From positions 18,695,310 to 18,759,309 of the forward strand of contig NC_068352.1 of the NCBI RefSeq assembly GCF_014633365.1: a stretch of 64,000 nt of DNA, given 5' to 3'. The notes under the pieces were generated by a model, which ran no database searches, was not told the origin of the DNA, and saw only the letters and a list, made by a program, of their open reading frames with translations. Positions within the stretch are counted from its first letter, which is position 1. Each line of letters begins with the position of its first letter. Source of the DNA: Diospyros lotus. Taxonomy: Eukaryota; Streptophyta; Magnoliopsida; Ericales; Ebenaceae. Position numbers and translations under genes: made by a program. Positions 13,175 to 25,230 of this stretch are shown one piece after another.

Positions 13175-15125
13175 TGAAAGTAAAGCAAGATTGCTACGGG
13201 GCAAGTAGCGTAGTTCAAAAATTTTGAACCTTACCCCGATCCCGGCGATTGGATCAACGTCGAAATCAAATCATTCACAAACAAATAAATAAATCTAACC
13301 TTTAGATTATTGAGTCGTTCGCGGATTTGAGCAGTCCAAGTGTCCGGCCTCTAACTCGTGATACGCGACACGCGTCCGTTGGCAAGGAGAGCGGAATAGA
13401 AGTGCTAGCTCCTTCTCCTTTGCGCAGCTTTTGTATGGACGGAAAAGAACGTCCTCATTTCGTATTGATGCCAAAAGAAACGGGAAGAGTGAACGGCAAT
13501 ACGTTTTTCAACTCTTGAAAAACGACACCAAAAACTCTCTTCAATTTGGGTAACCCATAAATGGGTATTTATAAGGAGCTCTAGGGTTTCTTAAACCCTA
13601 ATGGACATGGGCCGGCCCATTTAATTTAGTCCAATTAGGAACTTAATTAAATGAGTTTATTCTAGTCCAACTAGGAATATAATTAAATGACCCAATCCTT
13701 TTATAAGTTTAAATAAAATATTTTAGCCCAAATCTAATTTAAGCCCAAACATAATATTTAATATTTGGTCCAAATCCAATGTAGTCCGAATATAATATTT
13801 AATATTTGGTCCAAATCTAATTTAGTCTAAATATAATATTTATTTTAATATTTGGCCCAAATCCAATTTAGTCCAAATATTAACTTAAGCCCAAATATAT
13901 TTTATTTCCTATTTGCCACTCCAACAAATAGAAAATTATTAAATTAGAAACTCCCTAATTTAATCAATTGCCATTTTAGGAAATTCTTTCCATTATGACG
14001 ACTCCTTGTCATATCGACGTCATTACGTCTATTTGTTCTTTTTCCGTGAGAACCTATGATGGCAAAACTTCTTGTTGAAGTGTCCCAGTTAACCATACGT
14101 CCACTTTCCTAGTTTAAGCCAAGGACCATGCCTATTGCGTATGACTCATTAGGCTTTCGAATATGTTGGCAATGTGTTGGTACAAACACATAAGACAAGA
14201 TTGGCCTCTAGCAAGGCATCATGCCTACCCAATTATTCAGAAGGATTCATAATCCGCAAATAACCTTTCACGAGCATGGTTACCGTGTAATTCGATCCTC
14301 TCGTCAATGTATCTTATGTGATCTCAAGTATGGCGATGTGTTTCTTGATAATGATCACATGAGTTTTTCTTCGGTCTTCCGGATATCTTCACTTAATTAG
14401 AAAGTAAATCAATAACTCCTTATTGATCTCTTTCACCATGGCCATGGATTTAAAGTGAATATCCATCGAAGGCACCTTAGATACATCATCCTCTATCAAG
14501 GGATAGACGAGTCCCATCTTGGTTATACACCCATCTCCATAAGCCTCACGATATGCCCAATGATCGTCCACGTGCAGCCTTTATCTAGGCCCATCGAAAC
14601 GATGTCAAAGCATATCGATTTTCTTATGAGATGAACGTGACAACCTCAGGTCCAAGGATTAGTTACACCCATCTCGTATGAGAATTCCATCAACATATAA
14701 CCAAAATAGATTCTCATGGCGAGTCATGTCCAGTGACACGTTCTCCAACATTGGTCACCTATGTACTTGTCTAGGCATCCCCATGCCTATGGGTGTGAGA
14801 CCCCCGTTGCTATCACATAGCAAAAACATAGCTCATACAAGTCTTATCGTAATTGTCAATGTCCATTCTTGACATTGCTACGACTTGGGACGTTTAATGA
14901 TGTCTAGAAACTGTGATGCATCATCTCACATCTTTACAGATTAATCACAGTATACATCATATGGACTTCTATCTAGTTTCATTCGGTTATTACAATAATA
15001 ACAAGAAACTAATAGAATGACTTCTTATGAATTTGAACAACTCCTTATTCAAATAATAAACATGATTACAATTGTCAGTGTATAACATGCCCAATCTGAT
15101 TGGGTCTAGAGCACCTACACTAACA
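13175..15125 (-). mobile_element. Solo LTR A2 of the family-A copia, inverted
   Basis: 1,951 bp in reverse orientation: it opens TGAAAGTAAAGC and closes CCTACACTAACA. It is flanked by TGACT (13170-13174 and 15126-15130), and the empty site GTTGACTCATATC is seen in the T 3' LTR near 41934. There is no internal region, so it is a solo LTR. It lies only 124 bp from A1, which has the opposite orientation. ORFs at 14389-14872 are shadows inside the LTR. Confidence 0.95.
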
Positions 15126-15226
15126 TGACTCATATCTGGGATCTTTGTTTTCCTCTTCTTGGCATTTTTGGACTAACTCACCATAACCCATAACGAATCA
15201 CGGTCGGTTGAAATCGAACGTCAACA

Positions 15227-15248
15227 TTTTGGCACTAGAGGAAGGGGC
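15227..15248 (+). other. Primer-binding region of T
   Basis: TTTTGGCACTAGAGGAAGGG directly follows the T 5' LTR. Its position and TGGC start fit a tRNA primer-binding site of the Tat type. I cannot name the tRNA with certainty. Confidence 0.6.
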
Positions 15249-15458
15249 CCGCTCTGATCAATAGCCATGGCAAGAGGAAGGAATACTCGAAGTTCCGAGG
15301 CGGCAGTCGACCCACCAGAAAATCACCTCGATCGACCACGAGATTTTCCACCAAATGGAGGGCCCGTTGCCTCGACAACAGATATCCTTTTACCGCTGCC
15401 AACCGAAGATGCCACTGGCATACCACCACGATTTCCTGTTCAACCCACGAACCAAATC

Positions 15459-18185
15459 TGTAATACCCCATGTTCGTATAAAGTTGCCACGTAATTTCGA
15501 TGAGTTTAGGATATCGAAAAAAATGATTTTATAGCAATTTTAGGTACCGAATCGATTCTAGGGAATGCCTCGAAGTGAAATTATCTAAAGAAAAATGATA
15601 TGGTTTCGATATGTGTTCCGAGTTAGGATTTATGGTATCGAAAGAAATCGAATTCGGAACGATTTTCGGTATAGCTAAAATACAACTGCCATTTAGGCTG
15701 TAAAATCGAATCGTTGTAGGAAACTCCCAAAAAATCAACGGAACCCTAGGGGGCTCCAATTTTGTGTAATGAACAACCCTTCAGTGGTTTCAGAATGAAA
15801 CGATAGCCCGATAAGGACACTGGAACGAAATCATCATTTTCACCTAAAACTTGGATTATTAATTGTGGATTTTTAGCATTGTAATGCAAATTAATTTGAG
15901 GTTTAAAGGCCGTAGTTGCAATTAGGGAATTGCACTAGTGTAATAGGGATACAATTTGGAGTTTAATGTATAAATTTTTAAAGTAATGATGCAATTTTTA
16001 TATAATTTAAAGCAATATATAATTATATATATATATATAAGTATGTGCATCCTCTGTAAATCCCACGCGACCTTCCCCCATGCCCTGTAAATCAGCCATC
16101 TGCGATTTGTGCAAATTGGAAGAGATTAGCAGCGAGATTTGTGGAAGCAACAACTAGATTTGTGGAGATTTTTCTAGCAAGCGTGGTGGGAAAGCATACA
16201 ACAGTAATATATATATGTATATATAAATGGGTTTTGCGTGGAGCCACTACCTATAAATTGGCAGCAATCTTGGCCAATTGAGAAGCATCAAGAAGAAATG
16301 AAATGTGTGTTGCAGAAAGTGGTGGTCGAGAGCATCAGAGAGAGAGAGAGAGAAAGATTGCGAGAGAGAGAGAGATGGCCTGAAGCAATGGCCATTTTCC
16401 AGCAACCGAAGTCGGCCATGGCAGACGAAACAGGTAGCAGCGGCTGCAAACAGTGCAATTAGGGGGGGCGAGGTAGCAAGGTGCGGTGCGGAGGCGACCG
16501 GTGACGGCGATGAGGCTGAGAGGCAGCTGGAAGAGGCAAACCCGCGGCCATGGCAGCCATGGTCGCGAGCTCACCAAGCTGGGCTGCGACCAGGGGTTGG
16601 ACGTGGGGTCGCAGGTGGCCGTGAGGAAGACCGCCAGTGGTGGCAGCCGCGATGTGTGGCGAGGGCAGCCGCGGCGGGCGATGGCGAGGGCGACGGCAAG
16701 CTGGGAACACGTGGGCAGCGGTGGGCATGGCGGTTCGAGCGTGCAAGGCTGAAACAGAGGAGGGAGGAAGAAAAGGAAGGAGAAGAAGAAGAAGAAAGGA
16801 AGAAGAAAGAAATAAAGAAAAGAAATGAAAAGAGGAAGGAAGTCGGTTGCAGGTGGTGCGCGCGCAGGAACCAGAGGAAGGAGACGATGAACAGTAGAAA
16901 AGAAAAGAAAAGAAAGAAAAAAGAAAAGAAATGGAAAAAAAAAATAGAAAAAGAAATGTCAAAAAATCCTAGAAAATTCTAGAAAAATAGGATTTGGATA
17001 TTTGCTAATATTTCGAAGATTTTGGGTGAGAAAATAGTTCGAGCATGAGTTTCGAGAATATGGCACGCATACCGAGAAAGTCAGAGATGCTAAGTGAAGG
17101 TAAGTAAAATTTCCTAGAAAATTCTATAAATTCAAGAATATTATTTTATGAATTTTCATAGTGAAATATTTGAGAAAATATTTTATAAATATTTAATTTG
17201 AATTATTGAGGAAAAATAGGAAGAAATAGAGAGAAAATTATAAAAAATGCCAGAAAATATGGAAAAATAGATTTTAATATTTATTTAAATAATTATGGTG
17301 ATTAGGATACTTTTAGGCTTAAGTTGAAGTGATTGGTGCAAATTTGAGGTTGGCACGCAAATCGAGGCGATGCACGCAAATTGAGGCAAGGCACGGATAT
17401 CAAGGTAGCCCGATAAGCTTGAGAAGGTAAGTGGTACTCCCCAATTAAAGTTAGTTTTATGGAAAATGGTCGAGTTGTAAGTGATTTATGTCCCTCAAAA
17501 ATGTTTTCATCATATTGACATGCCCTGATATGTATCCATCACGTAGACTGCATACATGACATACTATGAAATGCATAAATACACGTTGATATCATTGATC
17601 ACTCGCATTTGAGGTCGTAGGGAGTACGAACTAGCATCGCTACTTTACCAAGGGTGCACCCATACACCTCGGATTCGAAAGAAGGGGGCCGCAAAAATGG
17701 TAGGCAGCATGAGGGGTGCAGTTGACACCTACGAGGTAAGACATTGCATACACACATGACATAGCATTATGTACCCTTACTTAGATGATTCATCATCTAA
17801 CTTGGGCTTTGCCCCTGGAATATTCAAACATTCCAGGTGGAGATTGTAGCAGATTTCGAGGATAAATGAGGCATGAAATGGCACTTAGCAGGGTGCATGA
17901 AGATTGAAATGTATGTTATGTAGCCCATGTATTTAAGTTCTGCTACTTTGAATTCTGATCGTTTTAAGGAATGTTGAGTTTATTATGATTAATGTTAAGA
18001 TATCAGGTTTCTATCTTTACTTTCGCATTTGATGTGTATAGTAATTATCTTTCGAGATAAATGAATGGGAATTCTGGGACGGATTCGAGGTATGATGTGG
18101 TTTAGCTTTAGTGTTTGAAAGAAAAATATTTATTGTGTCAGAATTGTCCCAAATTATAACGCGCCCGGGAAAGCGGGGCATTACA
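15459..18185 (+). mobile_element. Solo LTR D1, Tekay/Del-like
   Basis: 2,727 bp, TGTAATACCCC to GCGGGGCATTACA, with TSD AAATC (15454-15458 and 18186-18190) inside T gag. The termini and length fit LTRs of Tekay/Del chromoviruses. The block at about 17780-17840 (TCATCATCTAACTTGGG to CATTCCAGG) is the reverse complement of a block in D2 near 19665-19735, which links the two families and sets opposite orientations. The ORFs at 16238-16982 lie in GA-rich low-complexity LTR sequence and are not genes. Confidence 0.93.
16330..16377 (+). repeat. GA microsatellite in D1
   Basis: Two runs of (GA)n broken by AAAGATTGC. A further purine-rich tract (AAG/GAA) covers about 16755-16960. Both explain long open frames without coding function. 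Confidence 0.85.
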
Positions 18186-19252
18186 AAATCGCTGGGACAG
18201 GGGCGATCCGAGATTGGTAGTAATGCCAGGAGGTGTTAGAGAATACAGTGATGCAGCTCGCTGACACGGTCAGAATTCTAGCCCAAGCTCAAGCGTGGGC
18301 TGCCCACGATCCACCAGCTTTGCTTCGGAGGGTCCGCCAACCACGAGAAGAAAGACCTCCGCTTGCAGAAGAGGATATCGGGGATAATTATCCATTCCCA
18401 AATCACCACTACCCGGTTCGACAGCTGGAAGAACGACAAGGAGTCTGCAGCCAGAATAATGGCCGTGGGGATAGGACGCCATTCACCAGAGTGGTTGAAC
18501 TCGAACCCCTCCCCTGGAGATTTAAAGTCCCAAGCATGCCACAGTACAATGGGGACGATGACCCCTATGATTACCTAGATGCATACAACGTACAAATGGA
18601 TTTGTAGACAACCAGCTCCCTGGTTAAATGTTGCGCCTTCCCGACAATCTTGGGTGATATTCCCCGAGCTTGGTTCAGGAGCCTTCCGCCTTGCAGCATT
18701 AGTAGCTGGGAGGAATGCCAACAAAGAATCCTCAATCAATATAGGGCTCTAAGGAGGCAGCTCACACCACCATGTCACCTCGCTATAGTGTTCCAGAAAG
18801 CAAACGAGTCCTTGAGGGATTACATTGCTAGGTTCAGACATGAGGTGAGCAACGTCGAGGATCCCTCCGATGAAAGTATCCTGACGGCGATCTCCGTCGG
18901 CCTTCAAAAAGATGGGAAGCTTTATGAGAGCATCTACAGGACCCCAGTTAAAGACCTGGGGGAATTCTATGAATGAGCTTCCAAGGAGATCCGATAGGAA
19001 GACATCTTCGGGTCAAAGAAACCCATCGTGTTGAAAGAAGAAGCTGGGGGCTCCAACCAGAATAAGAGAAGGAATAACAGAGATGCCGGAAGGGAAGCTT
19101 GGGGGGAGCGTTCAAACAATTAAGTCTTCAAGCGAGCTCACAAGGCAAAGAGATATGAGTGACCTCCACGGTCGCAGTGCTTTGACAGCTATTGTGCCCT
19201 GTCTGACCCCCAAGAAAGGATCTTCGCCATGGAAAGAAACAAAGAAGAGTTC

Positions 19253-21623
19253 TGTAACACCCGGCCTCGCCGGGCGTGTCACTATAAGGGTATTTTCGGG
19301 AATCTTTTTTTTCTTTCAAGTTCATCACGTGCGATGATTTCAAGAACAATCTTCACATGCAGATAACGAATCCCGAGAACCCTAGTCTTGCCCGTTTAAC
19401 TAACAAGATTAATAAACTTAACAACTAAACGAGACATATTTTTATGCAGCGGATACATTAACATCAAAATACCGTGACCTACCACGAGTTCATACAAGGT
19501 GTTTCTACACCGAAACACTTATTACAAAACTCTCAAATGATAATAATATCATCATACTACTGTTCATACACAACCAAAATACATACTAGAGCTTCCAAAA
19601 TGATACAATGACTAGCAAGCTAAACACCATTGGCCTCAACAGGCCACATCCTCGCTCTCGCAGCAGTCCTTGGCTGGAACGTTTGAATGTTCCAAGGGCA
19701 TAACCTAGATTAGATGATAAAACATCTAAGTGATGGCATGAAATAGTTTACATAATGCATGAAAGATATACGAGCATGGCATACATAGACAACAACAACA
19801 TGCAACACGTTTAACTTGAGAAATCTCTTTGACATACTCAACCTCCCGTGGAAAATCCATTCCACACACCATTGGGCTTGACCTTGTCGCGACATACTTA
19901 ATCTCTCGAGTGCCCTACCGTGTCACTTATTCACTTGGATTAACCTTGTCCCATTCTCAAGAAGACCCCATCCCGTCCCATACGGACCCAACAACGACAC
20001 GAAAATCAACACCTCGATGATATGAAAATCACACGCCATGCACCGACTCTTTTATAAGTAAAAACAGTTGATGCAATATATCACATGATCAATATGAAAA
20101 TGATGCCATAAAATACATAAATAAAACGCTTAAGCATAGCATCCCGAGTTCTTGGTAAGACCGCTCACCTGAACTTACTACACTCACACCAAGACATTTC
20201 CAAACAAGGGTAAAACTAAAGTCAAACAACTCACCTGAACTCATTTGGAATGCCTCGATCCTCATGCAATGCCTCGATTTGCGTGCCAAATCGAAAATAC
20301 TCAAACTTATACTCAACCTCGAGCCACGACACTCCCTAAACATCATATTTAATTTAAAGAGCATCAAAAATCCATTTTCCTCATTTTTTTCCCCATAATT
20401 TCCTCTATTTTCTCCCAATTTTTACCTCGATAATTCCAAAATAATTACCTCCTCAAATATTTTTCCAAATATTTCATTCAATAATTCCTAAAATAAATAT
20501 AGAAAAATACTGAAATAAAAATTACCAAAATAGCCTTGTTCACACGCTCTCACGTGCCTAGCGAGTGGTGTGTGGCGCATGCAGCCATGCGCCACCTTCT
20601 TCCTCATTTTTTCGGCTGCCGACAACATCTCCAATGGAAGATCCAAGAGCACCCCTTTCAAGCCCTTGAAGAGTCGATCCTTTTGGCACAGGTGGCCGGC
20701 CGAAAGGATGCCGAAAAGTGCCCCAAAAGGGCTATTGCAGGTCGGCGGAGGCGGTCCGTCACCTGTCTCCGATCGAGCTTCAAACGGCCACAAAACCCAC
20801 CCAAAATGCTTCCAAACGCTCCCAATCTCTTCTCCTTGACACAAGGATTCAAAACCCCTTAATCACTCACTCAAAAACACTCAAAATCGGCTATCTTCCG
20901 ACTAATTAGCAGCCACAACTTGGTCCCCAAGCCTCTTACTGCAAGGTACAACCTCCCCCAGCCATCCCTCGGTCGTCCCATCGCCAGAAACGACGGCCAC
21001 GTGCGGTGGTAGTGCGGCAACTGATTTTCTTCATTGTGTTCACATTACAATTTTTGCTTTATTGCACTTTCACCCCCTGACTTCTTTAACTCTCATTTTG
21101 TCCCTTTCCATTATACCCCTGATCTATCCAACTATACCACTAAGGCCTACAAGCTTTGTACTTCCCATTTCACCCTCGAAGTTTCTGAAAAACCATCGTT
21201 TTGACCTCTCTCGGGAAAATTTAGAAAATTGCACTTAGGCCCGATCGATTATTTTGACCTTAAATCCATTTGTTTCAATCCAAAATTCCTTAAGGGTTGT
21301 TCTATACATAAAATATAGGTCCTTGACATGCTCCGTTGACTTTTCAGATATGTCCTACGTCGATTCGATTTTCTCAGCTCGGTCGACAGCTGTACCAAAA
21401 ACTGTTCCCGATCCAATTTCTTTCATTACTAAAAATCATAATTCGTATCATTCGTCAATAATATACCATTTTCCTTGGCTATCTAGGGTCCGGGGTACCC
21501 CTTTCGACTAATTCGGTTGCCTAAAGTTGCGTTAGTGTACCCTATAGTCTCATTTTTCAAAAATTCCACTTGTACCCTTCATCAAATATTATTTATAGTC
21601 TTAAATCATTCCTGGGTATTACA
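19253..21623 (-). mobile_element. Solo LTR D2, Tekay/Del-like
   Basis: 2,371 bp on the plus strand from TGTAACACCCGG to CTGGGTATTACA, with TSD AGTTC (19248-19252 and 21624-21628) in T gag. The sense orientation is taken as minus because the C-rich end corresponds to the GGGTGTTACA 3' terminus of the Tekay element E, and because of the inverted match to D1. ORFs near 20488-20909 and 21254-21511 have no recognisable domain and are treated as chance. Confidence 0.92.
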
Positions 21624-21821
21624 AGTTCAGAAATAAGGAAAAATTATGTGGGTATCACAACGAGGCGGGCCACAACACCTCTGAATGCTGGGCCCTAAGG
21701 GACGCCATTGAGGACCTGATAAGAAGACGTCGGTTGAAGGATTATGTGGTACGACCAACCAACCAACCAAGCCAACCACCGGTACAGCAACTTCCCCCCT
21801 CGGATGATGAGCAACTTCCCC

Positions 21822-22510
21822 CCTTGGCTATTGGCTCGATCATGTATGTCATGTTATGTACGAGGCCTGATATCGCATATACTTTGAGCATATGTAGTAG
21901 ATATCAAGCTGATCCAGGTGAGAAACACTGGATTGCTGTGAAAAACATTCTTAAGTACTTGTGAGGCACTAAAGAGATGTTTTTTGCCATATAGAGAATA
22001 AGAGCATACCATGAAGGGGTTCATGGATGCTAGTTTCCAATTCGATCATGATGATTTTAAATCACGTACAGTCGAAATTCATATTCTGCCTATATGGCTG
22101 GGCCATGAGTTGGAAGAGTTCCAACAAGAGATAGTGGCAGATTCAACAACTGAAGTCGAATACATAACAACCTTCGAAGCAGCTAAGGAGGTTGTATGGA
22201 TCCGTAAGTTCATTGATGAACTTAAAGTGGTGTCCAGCATTGTTAATCCAATAACAGTTATTGGGACAACAATGGAGCCATCGCGTAAGCGAAGGAACCA
22301 CGGTCTCATCAACGGACCAAATTTGTATTGCGATATCACCATATGATAATGGAGATTATCAGCTATGGTGACATATATAGAGAAAGTGTCGACGGATGAC
22401 AACGTCGTAGATCTCTTAACTAAAGCTCTATCCCAGGAGAAACATGAAAGTCATGTTCGATCACCAGGTATAAGATACATGAGTGATTGGCTCTAGTACA
22501 AGTGGGAGAT
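21822..22510 (+). pseudogene. Family-A pol 3' end, first tandem copy
   Basis: It encodes the end of copia RT and the RNase H region: [13 protein letters not shown], then RYQADPGEKHWIAVKNILKYL followed by a stop, then an RNase H remnant with VADSTTEVEYIT in a shifted frame. It shares its stop codons and frameshifts with 29371-30059, so the damage predates the tandem. It begins abruptly at a breakpoint with T gag sequence. Confidence 0.88.
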
Positions 22511-24508
22511 TGTTAGTGTAGGTGCTCTAGACCCAATCAGATTGGGCATGTTGTACACTGACAATTGTAATCATGTTGTTATTTGAATAAGGAGTTATTC
22601 AAATTCACAAGAAGTCATTCTATTAGTTTCTTGTTATTATTGTAATAACCGAATGAAACTAGATAGAAGTCCATATGATGTATACTGTGAATAATTTATA
22701 AAGATGTGAGATGATGCATCACAGTTTATAGACATCATTAAACGTCCCAAGTCGTAGCAATGTCAAGAATGGACATTGACAATTGCGGTAAGACTTGTAT
22801 GTGCTATGTTTTTGCTATGTGATAGCAATGGGGATCTCACACCCATAGGCATGGGGATGCCTAGACAAGTACATAGGTGACCAATGTTGGAGAACGTGTC
22901 ACTAGACATGACTCGCCATGAGAATCCATTTTGGTTATATGTTGATGAAATTCTCATACGAGATGGGTGTAACTAATCCTTGGACCTGAGGTTGTCACGG
23001 TCATCTCATAAGAAGATTGGTATGCTTTGACATCGTTTCGATGGGCCTAGACAAAGGCTGCACGTGGGCGATCGTTGGGTATATCATGAGGCTTATGGAG
23101 ATGGGTGCATAGCCAAGATGGGACTCGTCTATCCCTTGATAGAGGATGATGTATCTAAGGCGCCTTCGGTGGATATTCACTTTAAATCCATGGCCATGGT
23201 GAAAGAGATCAATAAGGAGTTATTGATTCACTTTCTATTAAGTGAAGATATCCGAAAGACCGAAGAAAACTCATGTGATCATTATCAAGCAACACATCGC
23301 CATACTTGAGATCACATAAGATGCATTGACGAGAGGATCGTATTACACGGTAACCATGCTCGTGAAAGGTTATTTGCGGATTATGAATCCTTCTGAATAA
23401 TTGGGTAGGCATGACGCCTTGCTAGAGGCCAATCTTGTCTTATGTGTTCGTACCGACACATTGCCAACATATTCGGAAGCCTAATGAGTCATACGCAATA
23501 GGCACGGTCCCTGGCTTAAACCAGGAGAGTGGACGTATGGTTAAGTGGGACACTTCGGCAAGAAGTTGTACCGTCGTAGGTTCTCACGAAAAAAGAACAG
23601 ATAGACGTAATGACGTCGATATGACGAGGAGTCGTCGTAATGGAAAGAGTTTCCTAAAAATGGCATTTGATTAAATTAGGAAGGAGTTTCTAATTTAATG
23701 ATTTTCTATTTGTTGGAGTGGCAAATAGGAAATAAAATATTTTTGGGCTTAAGTTAATATTTGGACTAAATTAGATTTGGGCCAAATATTAAATTAAATA
23801 TTATATTTGGACTAAATTGGATTTGGGCCAAATATTAAAATAAATATTATATTTGGACTAAATTAGATTTGGGCCAAATATTAAATATTATATTTGGACC
23901 AAATTAGATTTGGGCCAAATATTAAATAAAATATATTTGGGCTTGAATTAGATTTGGGCCATAATATTTTATTTAACCTATAAAAGGATTGGGCCATTTA
24001 ATTATATTTCTAGTTGGACTAGAATAAGCCCACTTATGATTCTAATTAAATTAGAATTAATGGGCTAGCCCAATCCATTAGGGTTTTAGAAACCCTAGGA
24101 TATTTCATTATAAATATCATTTTATAGGTTGCCCATGATAGAGGTGATTTTTGGTGTCGTTTTTCAAGAGTTGAAAAACGCATTGCCGTTCACTCTTTCC
24201 CGTTTCTTTTGGCATCGATTTGAAATGTGGGTGTTCTTTTACCGTCCATACACAAGCCGCGCAAAGGAGAAGGAGCTAGCACTCCTATTCCGCTCTCCTT
24301 GCCAACGAACGCGTGCCGCGTATCACGAGTTAGAGGCCGGACGCTTGGACGGCTCGAATCCGCGAACGATTCGATAATCTAAAGGTTAGATTTATTTATT
24401 TGTTTGTGAATGATTTGATTTCGACGTTGATCCAATCGCTGGGATCGGGGTAAGGTTCAAATTTTTGAACTACGCTGCTTGCCCCGTAGCGATCTTGCTT
24501 CACTTTCA
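22511..24508 (+). repeat. Family-A LTR, middle copy of the tandem
   Basis: 1,998 bp, TGTTAGTGTAGG to GCTTCACTTTCA. It has a polypurine tract on its left (AGTGGGAGAT, 22501-22510) and a primer-binding site on its right, so it is shared as 3' LTR of the truncated unit and 5' LTR of the complete unit. A TATA-like TATAAATA lies at 24109-24116. AT-rich subrepeats of ATTTGGGCCAAATATTAAA type lie at about 23757-23960. Confidence 0.95.
24109..24116 (+). promoter_or_regulatory. TATA box of the family-A LTR
   Basis: TATAAATA, conserved at 31658-31665 in the second LTR and in the other family-A copies (near 829 and in A2). It follows GGGTTTTAGAAACCCTAGG, a small inverted repeat. A promoter role is inferred from conservation and position. 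Confidence 0.5.
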
Positions 24509-24522
24509 GTGGTATCAGAGCC
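24509..24522 (+). other. Primer-binding site of family A
   Basis: GTGGTATCAGAGCC directly after the LTR. TGGTATCAGAGC is complementary to the 3' end of initiator methionine tRNA, the standard primer of plant copia elements. Confidence 0.93.
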
Positions 24523-24649
24523 ATCGTCGAAATATTTTAATTCCTTACGTGCGGATTCGGTTATGTTGTTATTTGTGAAATAATTAAATAATTATTGCGT
24601 TTGTATTTTTGGATTGCAAAAGATCGTGTATGACACGGAAAAGGGCAAA

Positions 24650-25230
24650 ACGGGGTTCGGGGTGCATACGGATGCACCGGGGCGTCGAAAGACGCGGCCG
24701 AAGGGGGCCGCGCGCGCGCTGGCGGCCCCAGCCGCGGCCGCGCGCGCGCTGGCGGCCCCAGCCGCGGCCGCGCGCGCTGAAGGCGGCCCCAAGCGCTGCC
24801 GCGCGCGCGCGCAGGCGCCGCAAGCAGCCCGCGCGCGCGCATTGCGCGGCCGAACGCGGGCGCAACCCGCGGGTTGGACCCGCGCGCGGGCGTGGCCGAC
24901 CCGCGCGGCCCCAGCGGCCCGCGCGAGCGCTTGCGCGACCCGCGTGGCCCCTGCCGCCCGCACGGGCCGCGGCCGCGCGCCCCAGCCGCGCCCAGCGCGC
25001 GCCAGACGCGGCCCAGCCGCGCCCAGCCCGCGCCAGGAGAGCCCATGCGGCCCCAGCCGCGCCCAGTACGCTTCTTGGCTGTTTTTTGGCCTACCCAGCC
25101 ACCTCCCGCTCCCTCGGGCTTGTTTTTGACCTTTCCCCGGGGTCCACGTGAAGCACCCGGGCCGACCCTTCGGTGGCCCAGTGCGTTCCGTTCCTTTTGG
25201 AGGGGCCCGGCCAAATTGTTTGGCTATTTA
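24650..25230 (+). repeat. Very GC-rich low-complexity leader of family A
   Basis: Dense CpG and GCGCGC runs, including an imperfect tandem of a 45-bp-scale unit (GCGCGCGCTGGCGGCCCC at about 24711 and 24744, with a third degenerate copy). The region contrasts sharply with its AT-rich surroundings. Long ORFs appear in several frames on both strands (24561-25254), all Ala/Arg/Pro-rich without domains, as expected when stop codons are rare in GC-rich DNA. Not called as coding. Confidence 0.8.

Larger units (their letters stand above)
3635..15226 (+). repeat. T 5' LTR, split into three pieces
   Basis: The LTR pieces are 3635-4055, 13056-13174 and 15131-15226. They join at the ATCCA and TGACT target duplications, and each junction is contiguous in the uninterrupted 3' LTR. 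The summed length is 636 bp against 619 bp; the difference is a 17-bp segment near 3858 (beginning ATCATTC) that is absent from the 3' copy. It ends ...TCAACA, immediately before the primer-binding region. Confidence 0.93.
15267..21821 (+). pseudogene. T gag, split by D1 and D2 and broken by stops
   Basis: The coding pieces are 15267-15458, 18191-19252 and 21629-21821. They stay in a single reading frame across both insertions once the solo LTRs and the duplicated 5 bp are removed. Seven in-frame stops are visible (18218, 18221, 18605, 18974, 18995, 19121, 19160). The start ATGGCAAGAGG is 40 bp after the LTR. The middle part contains the retrotransposon gag core: an MPQYNGDDDPYDYL stretch, then PRAWFRSLPP and LRDYIARF. 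The third piece has a zinc-knuckle variant C-x2-H-x4-H-x4-C, followed by a basic ALRDAIEDLIRRRRL segment, as in Tat gag proteins. Gag would form the particle shell. The 3' end is cut at 21821, where the truncated family-A tandem begins, so the gag-protease spacer is missing. Confidence 0.88.

Noticed and set aside
16238..16982. Long overlapping ORFs (up to 225 codons) in D1
   Set aside because: They lie in GA-rich and GC-rich low-complexity sequence inside a solo LTR, are open in several frames on both strands, and show no domain.
20488..20909. Overlapping ORFs of 63-118 codons in D2
   Set aside because: Open on both strands within a solo LTR, with no domain.
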